The translations under genes and the position numbers were made by a program. The notes beneath the pieces were generated by a model, which was given only the letters and a program-made list of their open reading frames with translations, was not told the origin of the DNA and searched no databases. Below, one piece after another: positions 34,825 to 44,799 of a stretch of 64,000 bases of DNA. This stretch comes from Natrinema sp. DC36. GTDB taxonomy: Archaea > Halobacteriota > Halobacteria > Halobacteriales > Natrialbaceae. The first letter of the stretch is position 1, and each line of letters begins with the position of its first letter. Location: positions 310,001-374,000 of the forward strand of contig NZ_CP084472.1 of assembly GCF_020405225.1 (NCBI RefSeq), written 5' to 3'.

Positions 34825-37800
34825 CGGTGGTCACCCCCACGGCCTCGTTGGTCGTCCGCGCCTCGAGATCGCCTTCCACCTCGAGATTGAGGTCTCGAAG
34901 CTGGTCGATCGTCTCGTCGTCGGCGTCCCAGAGGTCCCGCTCGATGGCCTCGAGCAGCGTGTCCGTGATGGACTCGAGCGCCCACGGGTTCACGTCGCGC
35001 ATCCAGTCCTGTCGATCCTCGTCGAAGGCGAACTTCTCGGCGACCTCCTCCCAGAGGGTGTCGCTGACGACGCCGGTGGTCGCGTCCCAGCCGAGCGTCA
35101 CGTCGACGGTCGTCGAGAGGTCGCCAGCACCCTTGTAGCCGTGCTCTTCCATGGACTCGAGCCAGTCGGGATTGAGCACGCGCGAGCGCATGGCCTTGCG
35201 GACCTTCTCCTCGTTGGTGTAGACGTCGACGTTGTCCGGGTCCGAGGAGTCGCCGACGTAGGAGGCCGGTTCCTCGCCCGAGATTTCGGACACGGCGGAG
35301 ATGAAGCCGCCGTGGAAGGCGTACCAGTCCGAGGAGTCGAACTCGTCCTGTTCCATCGTGTCCTCGATCTTGACCGTCGCGTCGACGCTCGAGAGGCGGC
35401 GCTCGAAGGATTCGTGGGCGTCCGAGACGCGCCCTCTCGAGCCCATCGCGTAGCCGCCCCACTGAACGTACACCTCGGCGAGATCGGAGCGATCGTCCCA
35501 GTTGCCCTCGTCGACGGCCTTGTTCGTCCCGGCACCGTAGCCGCCGGGGCGGGTCGTGAAGACGCGGTGTTTCGCGGCCTTGCGGGCGTCCGATTCGTCG
35601 AGGCCCTCCTCCGCCTCGAGTTCCGCCTGCTCCTCCTCGACGTGCTTTTTGACGTAGTTTCTCTCGAGGGGTTCGTCGAGATCCACGACGGCGTCGACGG
35701 CGTCGTGGATGACGCCCGCAGCCGCCGGGAAGGCGTCGCGGAACAGCCCGGATACCCGGGTCGTCACGTCGACGCGGGGTCGATCGAGTTCCTCGAGCGG
35801 GATCGGTTCGACGTCGTCGATCCGTCCGGCGTCGGTCCACTGTGGCTCGACGCCCATCATCGCGAGCACCTGTGCGATGGTCTCACCGCGGGTGCGGACG
35901 GTGGGGGTGCCCCAGGCGACCACGCCGATCTCCTCGGGGTACTCGTCGTTTTCGCTGTGGTGGCGCTCGAGCACCCCTTCTGCGACTTCGCTCCCGACCT
36001 GCCAGGCGGCCTTCGCCGGTACCTTGCGCGGGTCGAGCGTGTAGAAGTTCCGCGCGGTCGGCAGCAGGTCGACCCCGCCGCGGGTCGGCGCGCCGGAGCC
36101 CCCCGGCGGGACGTACTCGCCCGAGAGGGCATCCGCGGTTCTGGGAATCTCGTCCTCGGCCCCCTGCACGCGCGGCTGGGCCTCCTCGCAGATGTAGGCG
36201 AGGGCCTCCCGGAGGTCGTTGTGTGCGCCGGATTTCGCGCGCCCGTCGCCGATCGTCTCGAGGTCGACGATCAGGAGGTTGACGTTGACCTCGTCATCGG
36301 GACCGGCCTCGCGACCCGAGACCGGGATGTCGAAGTCGTGCTCGGCGAGCGTCTCGATCAGTTCGACGCTGGTCTCGTAGACGATGTCCGCGGCCTCGGC
36401 GTAGGTCATCCCGAGATCCTCGGCGTACTCGCCGGGGGAGTCGAGCATCGTTTGATAGTCGACGCCCAGCGCGCCGGCCACGCTCTCGCGAAGGCTCGGT
36501 GCGCCAGGGTTCTCGAGTCGCGTCAGGGCGACCAGATACTCGGTCAGGCGTTCGCCCTCCGGCGGCTCGGACATGGTGTGCAGTCCGAGCCGGATCTGGG
36601 TCGTCTTCACGTCGGTCAGGTACTCGTGGATCCGTTCGACCAGTTCGTCGATATCGACCTCGTCGCCTTCGACGTCGCCTTCAGCGAGGCTCGAGCCAGC
36701 CACATCCGGACCGCGAACGTCGGCCTTCTCGTCGATCGTCCCGGTAATACCGAGTTCGACGGCGAGATCGAGCTCCTCGACTTTCTCGCGCATGAGGTCC
36801 GCCAGGTGTTCGCCGTCGTCTGCGCGAGCGTCCTCCATTCCGGCTTCTCGATACTGGTTGGCGAGTTCCTCGAGTTCGGATAGCTCGTCGTAGGTGCCCG
36901 CGTTCCGCATGACGGGCGTGAGGTAGTCGACGATAGCGGCGTAGGATCGGCGCTTGGCCTGAGTCCCCTCACCGGGATTGTTGACGATATAGGGGTAGAC
37001 GTTCGGAATGTCGTCGATCAGCTGGTCAGGTGCGCTCTCGCCGTTCAGGCCGACGGTCTTGCCTGGGAGCCACTCGAGGCTGCCGTGCGTGCCCAGATGG
37101 ACCACCGCGTCGGTTTCGAACGTATTTCGTAGCCAGCCGTAGAAGGCGTAGTAGTCGTGTGGGGGCTGCAAGTTCGAGTCGTGGTAGACCTTCGATGGAT
37201 CCATCCCGAACCCGCGCGGGGGCTGGACCGTGACGAGGACGTTGCCGAACTCGACGCCCGGAATCGCGAACGGGCGGTCGGGAACCTCGCCCCATTCCTC
37301 GATAATATTCTCCTGGAATCGGTCGTCAGTATCGCTGAACCACTGTTCGTACGTGTCCGAGGAAACGACATCGACCGAGAGGTCCCGGACGTCCTCGGGT
37401 GCGACCCAGCGGTCCTCGAGCGTGAGTTGGGCGGTCAACTTCTCGACGAGTGACTGCCCGCTGTCGGGCATCTCGTCGCCGAGGTCGTACCCTCGAGCGT
37501 CGAGTTCCTCGAGCAAATTGACCGTCGACTCCGGCGAATCGAGACCGAATGCGGTCCCGATCCCGTCGTCGCTCGGCGGGTAGTTGTGGAGGACCACGGC
37601 GACCTGTTTGTCCTCGTTGGGCGTGTGACGAAGCTCGGCCCAGTTCACAGCGAGGCGGGTCGCGTGGTCGATCCGGTCCTCGATCGGGAAGTGGTGTTTC
37701 GGCGCGGAGCCGATACCGGCCTCGTCGTCGGTGCGCTCCTTGCCGGAAATCGGGTGTGTGATCACGTTGCCGTCGAACTCCGGCAGCGCCACGGAGAGGG

Positions 37801-38707
37801 CGAGTTCAAAGCCCATCACGCCCGTGTCGCTGGATTCGTAGCGCGAGCGCGATCGCATCGTCGTGACCGTCTGCAAAACGGGGACGCCCAACCGGTCGAG
37901 GAAGACGTCTTCCGCGGAGGTACCTTCGTCGCTGGCACTGCGGCCGCGCTCGTCCATCGAGAGCGAGAACATAAAGGACGACAGCACGGCGTCAACGATC
38001 GAATTCCCGTCAGCGTCGATGAGCCAGTTGTCCGTCACCCACTCCGCGTCTTCCTGTTCGTCGGTATCCGTGGCGGGGTTACAGAAAATCGGCAGGGCGT
38101 TCGCCCCCTGCTCCTCGAGCGCCCGGACCTGTGAATCCACGTAGCGGGTGTTCTCGTGGGTCCAGTGGGACTCGTAGAACCAGACCGCGACCGTCGGCTT
38201 CTCGGGATCGTGCGTCTCGAGCAGGTCCTCGTACTCGATCCCCGGATGGTCGGGGTGGTAGACCCCCTCCGTCGGCAGTTCGGTGGGATCGTCGTACTCG
38301 AAATCCTGTCCCTCGTACTCGGCGGCGAGGAACCGACACAGGTTCGCGACGTTGATCGTCCCGCCCTTCTCCAGATAGTCGTAGACGCGGTCTCGGTGGG
38401 CTGCCGAAACCGTCGTGTCCTCCACGGCGAAGGCGTCGCCGGTCGCCTTGACGATCAGCGGGACGCCCGCCTCTTCGAGCGCGCCCGTCGCGTAGTCGTA
38501 GCCCGGCATGCTGTCCTCGGCCCCGTGCAGCCAGAAGACGGCCGCCGCGGCGTCGCGCAATTCCTCGACGAACTCCTCGACGTCGGCCTCCTCGTCGAGG
38601 TCGCTCTCCGACCGGACGACCAGCTCGACCCCCTCGAGGCGCTGTGCGGCCCGGCCGATCGAGCCGAGTTCGTTCTCCGTCGCAGTGTAGATCCCGATCC
38701 GTGCCAT
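34817..38707 (-). CDS. cobN: Aerobic cobaltochelatase large subunit CobN
   Basis: About 1296 residues, in the normal range for CobN. The start is the ATG at 38707 (MARIGIYTATENELGSIGRA); the reading frame continues open upstream through the divergent gene, which is a GC-rich artefact. Landmarks: VHLGTHGSLEWLPGKTVGLN, VYPYIVNNPGEGTQAKRRSY and GVDLLPTARNFYTLDPRKVP, with FPAAAGVIHDAVDAVVDLDE. It inserts cobalt late into hydrogenobyrinate a,c-diamide together with the ChlI/ChlD-type ATPase encoded divergently. It is the first gene of the cobN-cbiC-cbiE set. Confidence 0.95.
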   Translation of the reverse strand: MARIGIYTATENELGSIGRAAQRLEGVELVVRSESDLDEEADVEEFVEELRDAAAAVFWLHGAEDSMPGYDYATGALEEAGVPLIVKATGDAFAVEDTTVSAAHRDRVYDYLEKGGTINVANLCRFLAAEYEGQDFEYDDPTELPTEGVYHPDHPGIEYEDLLETHDPEKPTVAVWFYESHWTHENTRYVDSQVRALEEQGANALPIFCNPATDTDEQEDAEWVTDNWLIDADGNSIVDAVLSSFMFSLSMDERGRSASDEGTSAEDVFLDRLGVPVLQTVTTMRSRSRYESSDTGVMGFELALSVALPEFDGNVITHPISGKERTDDEAGIGSAPKHHFPIEDRIDHATRLAVNWAELRHTPNEDKQVAVVLHNYPPSDDGIGTAFGLDSPESTVNLLEELDARGYDLGDEMPDSGQSLVEKLTAQLTLEDRWVAPEDVRDLSVDVVSSDTYEQWFSDTDDRFQENIIEEWGEVPDRPFAIPGVEFGNVLVTVQPPRGFGMDPSKVYHDSNLQPPHDYYAFYGWLRNTFETDAVVHLGTHGSLEWLPGKTVGLNGESAPDQLIDDIPNVYPYIVNNPGEGTQAKRRSYAAIVDYLTPVMRNAGTYDELSELEELANQYREAGMEDARADDGEHLADLMREKVEELDLAVELGITGTIDEKADVRGPDVAGSSLAEGDVEGDEVDIDELVERIHEYLTDVKTTQIRLGLHTMSEPPEGERLTEYLVALTRLENPGAPSLRESVAGALGVDYQTMLDSPGEYAEDLGMTYAEAADIVYETSVELIETLAEHDFDIPVSGREAGPDDEVNVNLLIVDLETIGDGRAKSGAHNDLREALAYICEEAQPRVQGAEDEIPRTADALSGEYVPPGGSGAPTRGGVDLLPTARNFYTLDPRKVPAKAAWQVGSEVAEGVLERHHSENDEYPEEIGVVAWGTPTVRTRGETIAQVLAMMGVEPQWTDAGRIDDVEPIPLEELDRPRVDVTTRVSGLFRDAFPAAAGVIHDAVDAVVDLDEPLERNYVKKHVEEEQAELEAEEGLDESDARKAAKHRVFTTRPGGYGAGTNKAVDEGNWDDRSDLAEVYVQWGGYAMGSRGRVSDAHESFERRLSSVDATVKIEDTMEQDEFDSSDWYAFHGGFISAVSEISGEEPASYVGDSSDPDNVDVYTNEEKVRKAMRSRVLNPDWLESMEEHGYKGAGDLSTTVDVTLGWDATTGVVSDTLWEEVAEKFAFDEDRQDWMRDVNPWALESITDTLLEAIERDLWDADDETIDQLRDLNLEVEGDLEARTTNEAVGVTTDD

Positions 38708-38741
38708 CGTGTTTTTAAACCTCTGTTGTATTAGCGCAAGT
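38708..38741. promoter_or_regulatory. 34-bp divergent promoter, cobN/chlID
   Basis: Only 34 bases separate the two start codons. GTTTTTAAAC (about 38710-38720) provides a TATA box 22-32 bases before the chlID ATG, so that transcript is likely leaderless. On the minus strand GAGGT about 11 bases before the cobN ATG could act as a Shine-Dalgarno site, so cobN transcripts probably begin inside the opposite gene. Confidence 0.55.
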
Positions 38742-40994
38742 ATGGTTGCAAACGCCGGGGGCAAAAAGCTGTCGTCACTCCCCTTTCCGGCGATCGTCGG
38801 ACAGGACGATCTGAAACGCGTGTTGTTGACCGTCGCGGCCAACGACGGCCTCGACGGGGCCCTGATCGTCGGCGAGAAGGGGACCGCGAAGTCGACCGCC
38901 GTTCGAGCGCTCGTGGATCTCCTCCCCGAGCAACGAGCTGTCGCCGACTGTCCGTACGGCTGTTCGCCCGACGACCCCGATCTGCAGTGCGACGAGTGCC
39001 GCGAACGCGATTCCGACGACCTGCCGGTCGAGACGCGCCCGGTCCCGCTCGTCACGCTGCCGCTCGGTGCGACTCGAGACCGCGTCGTCGGCACCCTCTC
39101 CGTCGAAGACGCGCTGGCCGGCGAGGCGGATTTCGATCCCGGCCTGCTGGCTCGGGCGAACCGCGGCATCCTCTACGTCGACGAGGTCAACCTGCTGGAC
39201 GACCACCTCGTCGATGTCGTCCTCGACTCGGCCGCGAGCGGGCTCAACACCGTCGAGCGCGACGGCATCAGCGTCTCTCACCCCGCCGACTTCACGCTCA
39301 TCGGCACGATGAACCCCGAGGAGGGCGACCTACGGCCTCAACTGCGGGATCGATTCGCCCTACAGGCCACCGTCGAGGGCTGTCGCGAGATCGACGACCG
39401 CGTCGAGATCATCGACCGCGCGCTCGAGGCGGACGGCGGCGAAACGGATGCTGTGACGGAGTACGCAGACGAAGTCGAAACGCTGCGCGGCGACCTCGCC
39501 GCGGCCCGCGATCGCCTCTCGAGCGTCGATCTCCCGCCCGATTTCAAAGCGGAGATCGCCGACCTCTGCCTCGAGGCCGGCGTCGACGGCCACCGCGGCG
39601 ACGTGGCGACGGCTCGAACCGCCATGACGCTGGCCGCGCTCGAGGGTCGAGAGACCGTCATCGAGCCCGATATCCACGAGGCCGCGACCTACGCGCTCCC
39701 ACACCGCCTCCGGAGCACGCCCTTCGAGGACGAACCGGAGCTCGACGACCTGCTCGAGGACCGGTTCGACGAGGAGTCGCCGGACGAGGGCAACGAGGAG
39801 GGAAACGAATCTGGCAGAAATGACGCGGACGACGGTGATGGAAGTGACGGCGACGATCCGAAATCAGAGCCCGAACCGAGAGACGGAGACGAGCGCGGCG
39901 ATCGCGAGGCGGGCGGAGACGACGGATCCGGCGATGACGACGGCGGTACGGACGGCGACGGCTCGAGCGACGGCACCGATCCCGAATCCGACGGTGACGA
40001 CGGCGAGGACTCCGAGCCCGAGCAACGAACGGAGGGCAGTGATGATCCGGCATCGCCGAACCGGTCGTCCGCCGAGACCGGTAACGGGAGTTCGAACGAC
40101 GACTCGAGCGAGCATGACTCGGAGTCGGACGAGTCACCCGAAGACGATAGCGAAGACGAAACCGCCCAGCCGCTCGTTCCCGGCCAGCAGCGCGCAGGGA
40201 TCGGCGAGGCGCGGGCACCGGATCTCGAGACGCCGACTGCCGAACGCGACAAGAGCGCGGCCGCGAGCGCCACGGGAACGCGAGCGAGCACGGCACCGAG
40301 CGCGGACAACCGGGGCGCTCGAGTCCGTACCGAACGCGCGTCCGGCGACGGACCGATCGACGCCGCCGCGTCGGTCCGGTCGGCCGCGTCCCGCGGGGAG
40401 TCGCGGGTCGACGAGCGGGACCTCCGGCGATCCGTCCGCACCGGCGAGACGTCGGTGACGATCGTCTTCGCCGTCGACGCCAGCGCCTCGATGCGGCCGG
40501 CGATGCGAACCGCGAAGGGCGTCGTCCTCGAGCTCCTGCGCGACAGTTACGAACACCGCGATCAGGTCTCGTTCGTCGCCTTCGCCGGCGAGGACGCCGA
40601 CGTCTTGCTCCCGCCGACCGACAGCGTCTCGCTGGCTGCCAGACATCTCAAGGACCTCCCCTCGGGCGATCGGACGCCGCTGCCGGCCGGCCTCGAGACC
40701 TCGCGGAAGGTCCTCGAGCGCGCCGACACCGACGCCTCGGTCGTCGTCCTCGTCACCGACGGGCGAGCGAACGTCGCCGACGGGAGTCCGACCGAGGCGA
40801 CGCGAACCGCGGCTCGAGCGCTCGCGACGGGCGACACTCAAGTGATCGTCGTCGACGCCGGCGACGACTCCCGCGCCGGCCTCTCGGAACTCGTCGCGAG
40901 CGAAACCGACGGCGAACTGGTCGACCTCGCCACGTTGTCGGCCGACGCCGTCAGAACGGCCGCCGAGCGTGCGGCCGACGAGACGGGCCGATAG
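38742..40994 (+). CDS. Magnesium/cobalt chelatase ATPase, fused ChlI-ChlD
   Basis: A 750-residue fusion. The N-terminal AAA+ ATPase has Walker A GEKGTAKSTAVRAL (about residues 46-59), Walker B ILYVDEVNLLDDHLV and sensor TLIGTMNPEEGD. A cysteine set in DCPYGCSPDDPDLQCDEC is an insert shared with some ChlI-like proteins. A very acidic linker of about 150 residues (Asp, Ser, Gly, Glu) follows. The C-terminus is a von Willebrand A domain with the MIDAS motif DASASMRP and DGRANVADGS. It powers CobN. It starts 34 bases from cobN on the opposite strand. Confidence 0.92.
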   Translation: MVANAGGKKLSSLPFPAIVGQDDLKRVLLTVAANDGLDGALIVGEKGTAKSTAVRALVDLLPEQRAVADCPYGCSPDDPDLQCDECRERDSDDLPVETRPVPLVTLPLGATRDRVVGTLSVEDALAGEADFDPGLLARANRGILYVDEVNLLDDHLVDVVLDSAASGLNTVERDGISVSHPADFTLIGTMNPEEGDLRPQLRDRFALQATVEGCREIDDRVEIIDRALEADGGETDAVTEYADEVETLRGDLAAARDRLSSVDLPPDFKAEIADLCLEAGVDGHRGDVATARTAMTLAALEGRETVIEPDIHEAATYALPHRLRSTPFEDEPELDDLLEDRFDEESPDEGNEEGNESGRNDADDGDGSDGDDPKSEPEPRDGDERGDREAGGDDGSGDDDGGTDGDGSSDGTDPESDGDDGEDSEPEQRTEGSDDPASPNRSSAETGNGSSNDDSSEHDSESDESPEDDSEDETAQPLVPGQQRAGIGEARAPDLETPTAERDKSAAASATGTRASTAPSADNRGARVRTERASGDGPIDAAASVRSAASRGESRVDERDLRRSVRTGETSVTIVFAVDASASMRPAMRTAKGVVLELLRDSYEHRDQVSFVAFAGEDADVLLPPTDSVSLAARHLKDLPSGDRTPLPAGLETSRKVLERADTDASVVVLVTDGRANVADGSPTEATRTAARALATGDTQVIVVDAGDDSRAGLSELVASETDGELVDLATLSADAVRTAAERAADETGR

Positions 40995-41119
40995 GACGGT
41001 TCCCGAGGTAGCACCCTCGAGCGACATCGACGAGAGCGGACCAGTATCCCGTTTTGATCGCCACTCGGAGTGTGACATGCAACCCGGCGTTCTAAGAGCG
41101 AGCGGCCCCCAGTCGTTGT

Positions 41120-41947
41120 ATGGCAGAACTCGAACTCGACGACGGGACCATCTGGTACGAGACGACCGGTGACGGACCGCCGCTGGTGTTCGTCCACGGC
41201 GGCTGGATGGACGGGACGGCCTGGGAGCCACAGATCGAACACTTCGCCGACGAGTATCGGGTCGTCACGCTCGACGTGCGGGGCCACGGTAACACCGGCG
41301 TGACGGAGCCCGATCAGTACTCGATCGGCCTCTTCACCGACGACCTCGAGACGTTGCTCTCGCGACTCGAAATCGAACGGCCGATCCTCTGCGGGCTCTC
41401 GCTGGGGTCGATGGTCGTTCAGGAGTATCTGAATCGTCATTCCGACGACACGGCAGGGGCGATTCTGGGCGGGGCAGTACGGTCGATGCCACCCGTAGAA
41501 ATGCCGTCGGGAGTGAAGTCGTTCTGGTCGCCGATGCCCGCGCTGGCCACGTCGCTGTCGGTCTCGGGGTCAAAAGGGACCTTCCGTTCGATGCTGTATT
41601 CGATACAGGCGACGACCGGCGAACGGTGGCTGTCGGTCGACCCCGATACCAGGGCCGACGCGATCGACGCCGTCGGCGATATCCCGTCGGCCGAGTTCCG
41701 GAAGATCTTCGACGCGCTCTACCGCTACGATCCGCCCGAGCTATCGGGCATCGAAACGCCGACGCTCGTCGTCCACGGCGAGCAGGAGGCCCCGCTGGTC
41801 AAGCGACAGGGGAGACAGATCGCGTCGGCCGTCGCCGACGGCACGCAACTCGAGCTCACGGAGTCGGGCCATCTCGTCAATCAGGACCGGCCCCGAGCGT
41901 TCAACGCGGCGGCGACCGACTTTCTCGAGGACCTCCCCGCTGCGTAG
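41120..41947 (+). CDS. Alpha/beta hydrolase
   Basis: A 275-residue alpha/beta hydrolase. LVFVHGGWMDGTAWEPQIEH gives the oxyanion HGG, CGLSLGSMVVQEYLNRHSDD the nucleophile elbow G-L-S-L-G-S, and ESGHLVNQDRPRAFN the catalytic histidine. PTLVVHGEQEAPLV contains the acid strand region. There is no signal sequence. The substrate is unknown; candidates include esters and lactones. It lies 125 bases after chlID on the same strand. Confidence 0.9.
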   Translation: MAELELDDGTIWYETTGDGPPLVFVHGGWMDGTAWEPQIEHFADEYRVVTLDVRGHGNTGVTEPDQYSIGLFTDDLETLLSRLEIERPILCGLSLGSMVVQEYLNRHSDDTAGAILGGAVRSMPPVEMPSGVKSFWSPMPALATSLSVSGSKGTFRSMLYSIQATTGERWLSVDPDTRADAIDAVGDIPSAEFRKIFDALYRYDPPELSGIETPTLVVHGEQEAPLVKRQGRQIASAVADGTQLELTESGHLVNQDRPRAFNAAATDFLEDLPAA

Positions 41948-42180
41948 GCGATCACTCCCCGTCAGGGATCGATTCGCTGAACCGCTTCGGTGAATCGCGC
42001 ACAGGGATACCGTCAGTCGCAGTCGACACCGATCGCCGTTCGGGGTCGCCCGTCAACAGTCACGAGAGTCACGGTTGCCACCCCAACGTGATTTGGCGAT
42101 ACCCCGAAGGCAGCGACCGTGGTACGCACTTTCGGCATCGGAAAGTCACTCGAATGACACTCCGACCCGGAACCAGATCA

Positions 42181-42834
42181 ATGAGTAGCCACTGTACGGA
42201 CACCGACAGCGTCGACTCCGCTCCAGCAACTGAGCACTGGACCAGTATCTCGAAACACGTCTTCAACAGCTACATCGAGGCCAACAACGCCTTCCTCGCG
42301 GCGATGGGATTTACGGGCACCGGCGAGGCGTCCGCCACCCAGCCGAACGCGGACACGACGACTTCGACGCCGGCCGTCGAAGTCGCGTTCGGCGACGAGA
42401 ACTGGCTCATGGAACGGTCGACCGACGACTACGACTCCCTCGGCGTCGGTGACTACGTCCGATTCACGAAACCGATTATGGACGCCGACATCACCGCGTT
42501 CGCACAGGTTTCCGGCGACACGAACCGGCTCCACCTCGAGCCCGAGTTCGCCGAAAATACCCAGTTCGGTGGCCGGATCGCCCACGGGACGCTCGTAGCC
42601 GGCACGATCAGTGCCGCGCTGGCCCGCCTCCCCGGGGTGACCGTCTACCTCTCGCAGGACCTCGAGTTCGCAGGACCAGTTCGGATCGGCGAGACGGTCA
42701 CCGCCGAGTGTGAGATCGTCGAAGATCTCGGCGGCGATCGCTACCGGCTGCACACCACGGTCGTCAACGAGGACAACGAGACGGTTATCGACGGCGAAGC
42801 CGTCGTCATCATCAACGAACTGCCCGACGAGTGA
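42181..42834 (+). CDS. phaJ: R-specific enoyl-CoA hydratase (MaoC/PhaJ-like)
   Basis: A 217-residue protein. Residues 1-70 form an N-terminal segment (WTSISKHVFNSYIEANNAFL, AAMGFTGTGEASATQ) that recalls phasin or PhaE-like sequences and is not part of the hot-dog fold. The hot-dog domain follows: PIMDADITAFAQVSGDTNRL, then HLEPEFAENTQFGGRIAHGT, with the catalytic D-x-x-x-x-H pair in SGDTNRLH. It hydrates 2-enoyl-CoA to R-3-hydroxyacyl-CoA, feeding PHA synthesis with PhaB. A start at 42154 is possible. Confidence 0.85.
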   Translation: MSSHCTDTDSVDSAPATEHWTSISKHVFNSYIEANNAFLAAMGFTGTGEASATQPNADTTTSTPAVEVAFGDENWLMERSTDDYDSLGVGDYVRFTKPIMDADITAFAQVSGDTNRLHLEPEFAENTQFGGRIAHGTLVAGTISAALARLPGVTVYLSQDLEFAGPVRIGETVTAECEIVEDLGGDRYRLHTTVVNEDNETVIDGEAVVIINELPDE

Positions 42835-43018
42835 CGCGTCGCTCGAGGTGAGCAGACGAGCAGCGTCGAGGCTGGTCGCCCGTTTCGCAATCGAAACTCC
42901 GGCCGACGGAGCGGCCAGAGCGACGTGGCCGGACGAGAGTTGCTGCGGGGTATATCGACGCGGAGACCCGTCGCGAAGAACACAAAGCTGGTACCCTTCG
43001 AGTGAGACCGTCGTGACG

Positions 43019-44359
43019 ATGACAGACGATCCACGTGCCGTCGACGGGCGACTCGAGCCGGCACACGGCCGGCGTCGGATACTCCAGGCCGTCGGCACCG
43101 CCGCGGTCGCGACCGCCGGACTCGCCGGCTGTCTCGGCCAACGCGGAACGGACGCGATACCCAGAGCAGAAACCGGACTCGAGCAGACCGTTCCCGACGG
43201 CGTCGCCCAGTTCAGACACTCGCTCGAGCGGTGGGGGTACTATCCCGACGCCACGGTTCCCGACGAGGTCGAACGGGAGTGGCGGCTCGACCGACTCAAT
43301 ACGGGCTCCCACGGCGCCGCGAAGGCCAGCGCCGTCCCCTTGCCGGACGGCGGTCTCGTCTTCCCCGGCGACACGGGGTATCTCGTCGCCCTCGACGCCG
43401 ACGGCACCGAGCGCTGGCGTACCGGGACGGACACCGACAGCCGCGGCATCCACGGAACCCCTGCGATCGCCGACGGCCGCGCGTACGTCGGCGCGTACGA
43501 CGGCGTGCTCTACGCCATCGACCTCGAGACGGGCGACATCGAGTGGCGAAACGACCTCGGCGACGCCATCGGCTCGAGCCCGCTCTATCACGACGGCACC
43601 ATCGTCATCGCCGTCGAATACTACGATCCCGAGGGAAGCACGTTCGTGGTCGACGCGGCGGACGGATCGGTCGTCTGGGAGGACCCCGAGGGGCGGCCGA
43701 CGGATCACCCGCACTCGACGCCGGCGATCGATCCCGAGTCCGGCCATCTGGTCTGCGGATCGAACGACGGCAACCTGTACGGGTGGCGCTACCCCGACCT
43801 CGAGTTCGCCTGGTCGTTCGAGACCGAGGACCGAGACGACAACAACAGCGAGATCAAGGGACCGATCGCGACCTACGACGGCGGGGCCTACTTCGGCTCG
43901 TGGGACCACAACGTCTACCGGGTGAACCTCGAGGACGGCACCGAAGACTGGTCGTTCCAGACGGGGAACCTGGTCATGTCGGGGCCGGCGCTCGATCCCG
44001 AACTGGACACGGTCTTCGTCGGGAGCCACGACGGCAACCTGTACGCGCTCGACGCGCAATCGGGCGAGCGACACTGGTCGTTCGAAACCGACCTCGCGAT
44101 CACGGGCTGTCCGACCGTCTGCGACCAGCGGGTGCTCGTCGGCTCGAAGGACACCACGCTCTACGCGCTCGAGAAACGCACTGGAGATCTCGTCTGGGAG
44201 GTCGACAACGACGGCGTGGTCACGAGCACGCCGCGCGTGATCGACGGCGACATCTACTACGCCGAACGCGCGCCGAATCCGCCGGAAGACGGCGAGGACC
44301 AGTCCGACGAGGATATCGATACCGACGGCGGCGGCTACAAGCTCGTCGAGGCCGAGTGA
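43019..44359 (+). CDS. PQQ-propeller lipoprotein (Tat-exported)
   Basis: A 446-residue protein. HGRRRILQAVGTAAVATAGL followed by AGCLGQ is a twin-arginine signal ending in a lipobox cysteine, so it is a cell-surface lipoprotein. The rest is a beta propeller with blades such as GYLVALDADGTERWRTGTDT, GVLYAIDLETGDIEWRNDLG, GNLYALDAQSGERHWSFETD and TTLYALEKRTGDLVWEVDND. A PQQ cofactor is not implied: most such haloarchaeal proteins lack an enzyme partner. It ends in an acidic, aspartate-rich stretch. Confidence 0.9.
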   Translation: MTDDPRAVDGRLEPAHGRRRILQAVGTAAVATAGLAGCLGQRGTDAIPRAETGLEQTVPDGVAQFRHSLERWGYYPDATVPDEVEREWRLDRLNTGSHGAAKASAVPLPDGGLVFPGDTGYLVALDADGTERWRTGTDTDSRGIHGTPAIADGRAYVGAYDGVLYAIDLETGDIEWRNDLGDAIGSSPLYHDGTIVIAVEYYDPEGSTFVVDAADGSVVWEDPEGRPTDHPHSTPAIDPESGHLVCGSNDGNLYGWRYPDLEFAWSFETEDRDDNNSEIKGPIATYDGGAYFGSWDHNVYRVNLEDGTEDWSFQTGNLVMSGPALDPELDTVFVGSHDGNLYALDAQSGERHWSFETDLAITGCPTVCDQRVLVGSKDTTLYALEKRTGDLVWEVDNDGVVTSTPRVIDGDIYYAERAPNPPEDGEDQSDEDIDTDGGGYKLVEAE

Positions 44360-44481
44360 GCGATCGACTAGCGACGATAGTTTGCGATCGACCGATTCGA
44401 CGACTCCGTTCCGACCCGAAGTCAGCCGCGCGCGACTACCACCAGCATTAATACTACCACCACCACAACCAGTGGCCGAGA

Positions 44482-44799
44482 ATGACCGATCGGCCGCCAT
44501 CCCCATCGACACCGACCGTCGCGTCCGCGATCGCGAATACCGGACCCGAGGATCGCGTTCTCGCGACGACGACCCAGTTGACCGATTCGATCGAGACCGC
44601 GCTCGGCTGCCGGCTCGACGAGACGGTTCTCGAGGACCTCCTGCTCGAGTTGGACCGTCACGACTACGTCGAGTGGGTGACGGTGTCTCGCGGCGGCGAC
44701 CACGTGTGGGACCTCTCGGAGTCGGCCGATCGCATCGGTGACGCCATCGCCACGGTCGTCATCGAACGGATCCGGTCGTGGCTCGACATCGACGAGTAA
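44482..44799 (+). CDS. Small winged-helix-like haloarchaeal protein
   Basis: A 105-residue protein starting MTDRPPSPSTPTVASAIANT. The pattern ALGCRLDETVLEDLLLELDR, then HDYVEWVTVSRGGDHVWDLS looks like a helix-turn-helix with a beta wing. It may bind DNA, but no family is certain. The region upstream contains repeated CCA triplets and an ATTAATA promoter-like string. Confidence 0.65.
   Translation: MTDRPPSPSTPTVASAIANTGPEDRVLATTTQLTDSIETALGCRLDETVLEDLLLELDRHDYVEWVTVSRGGDHVWDLSESADRIGDAIATVVIERIRSWLDIDE

Noticed and set aside
38708-39169. N-terminal extension of cobN to 39169
   Set aside because: It runs antisense through chlID and has basic, repetitive composition; the ATG at 38707 gives the normal CobN start.
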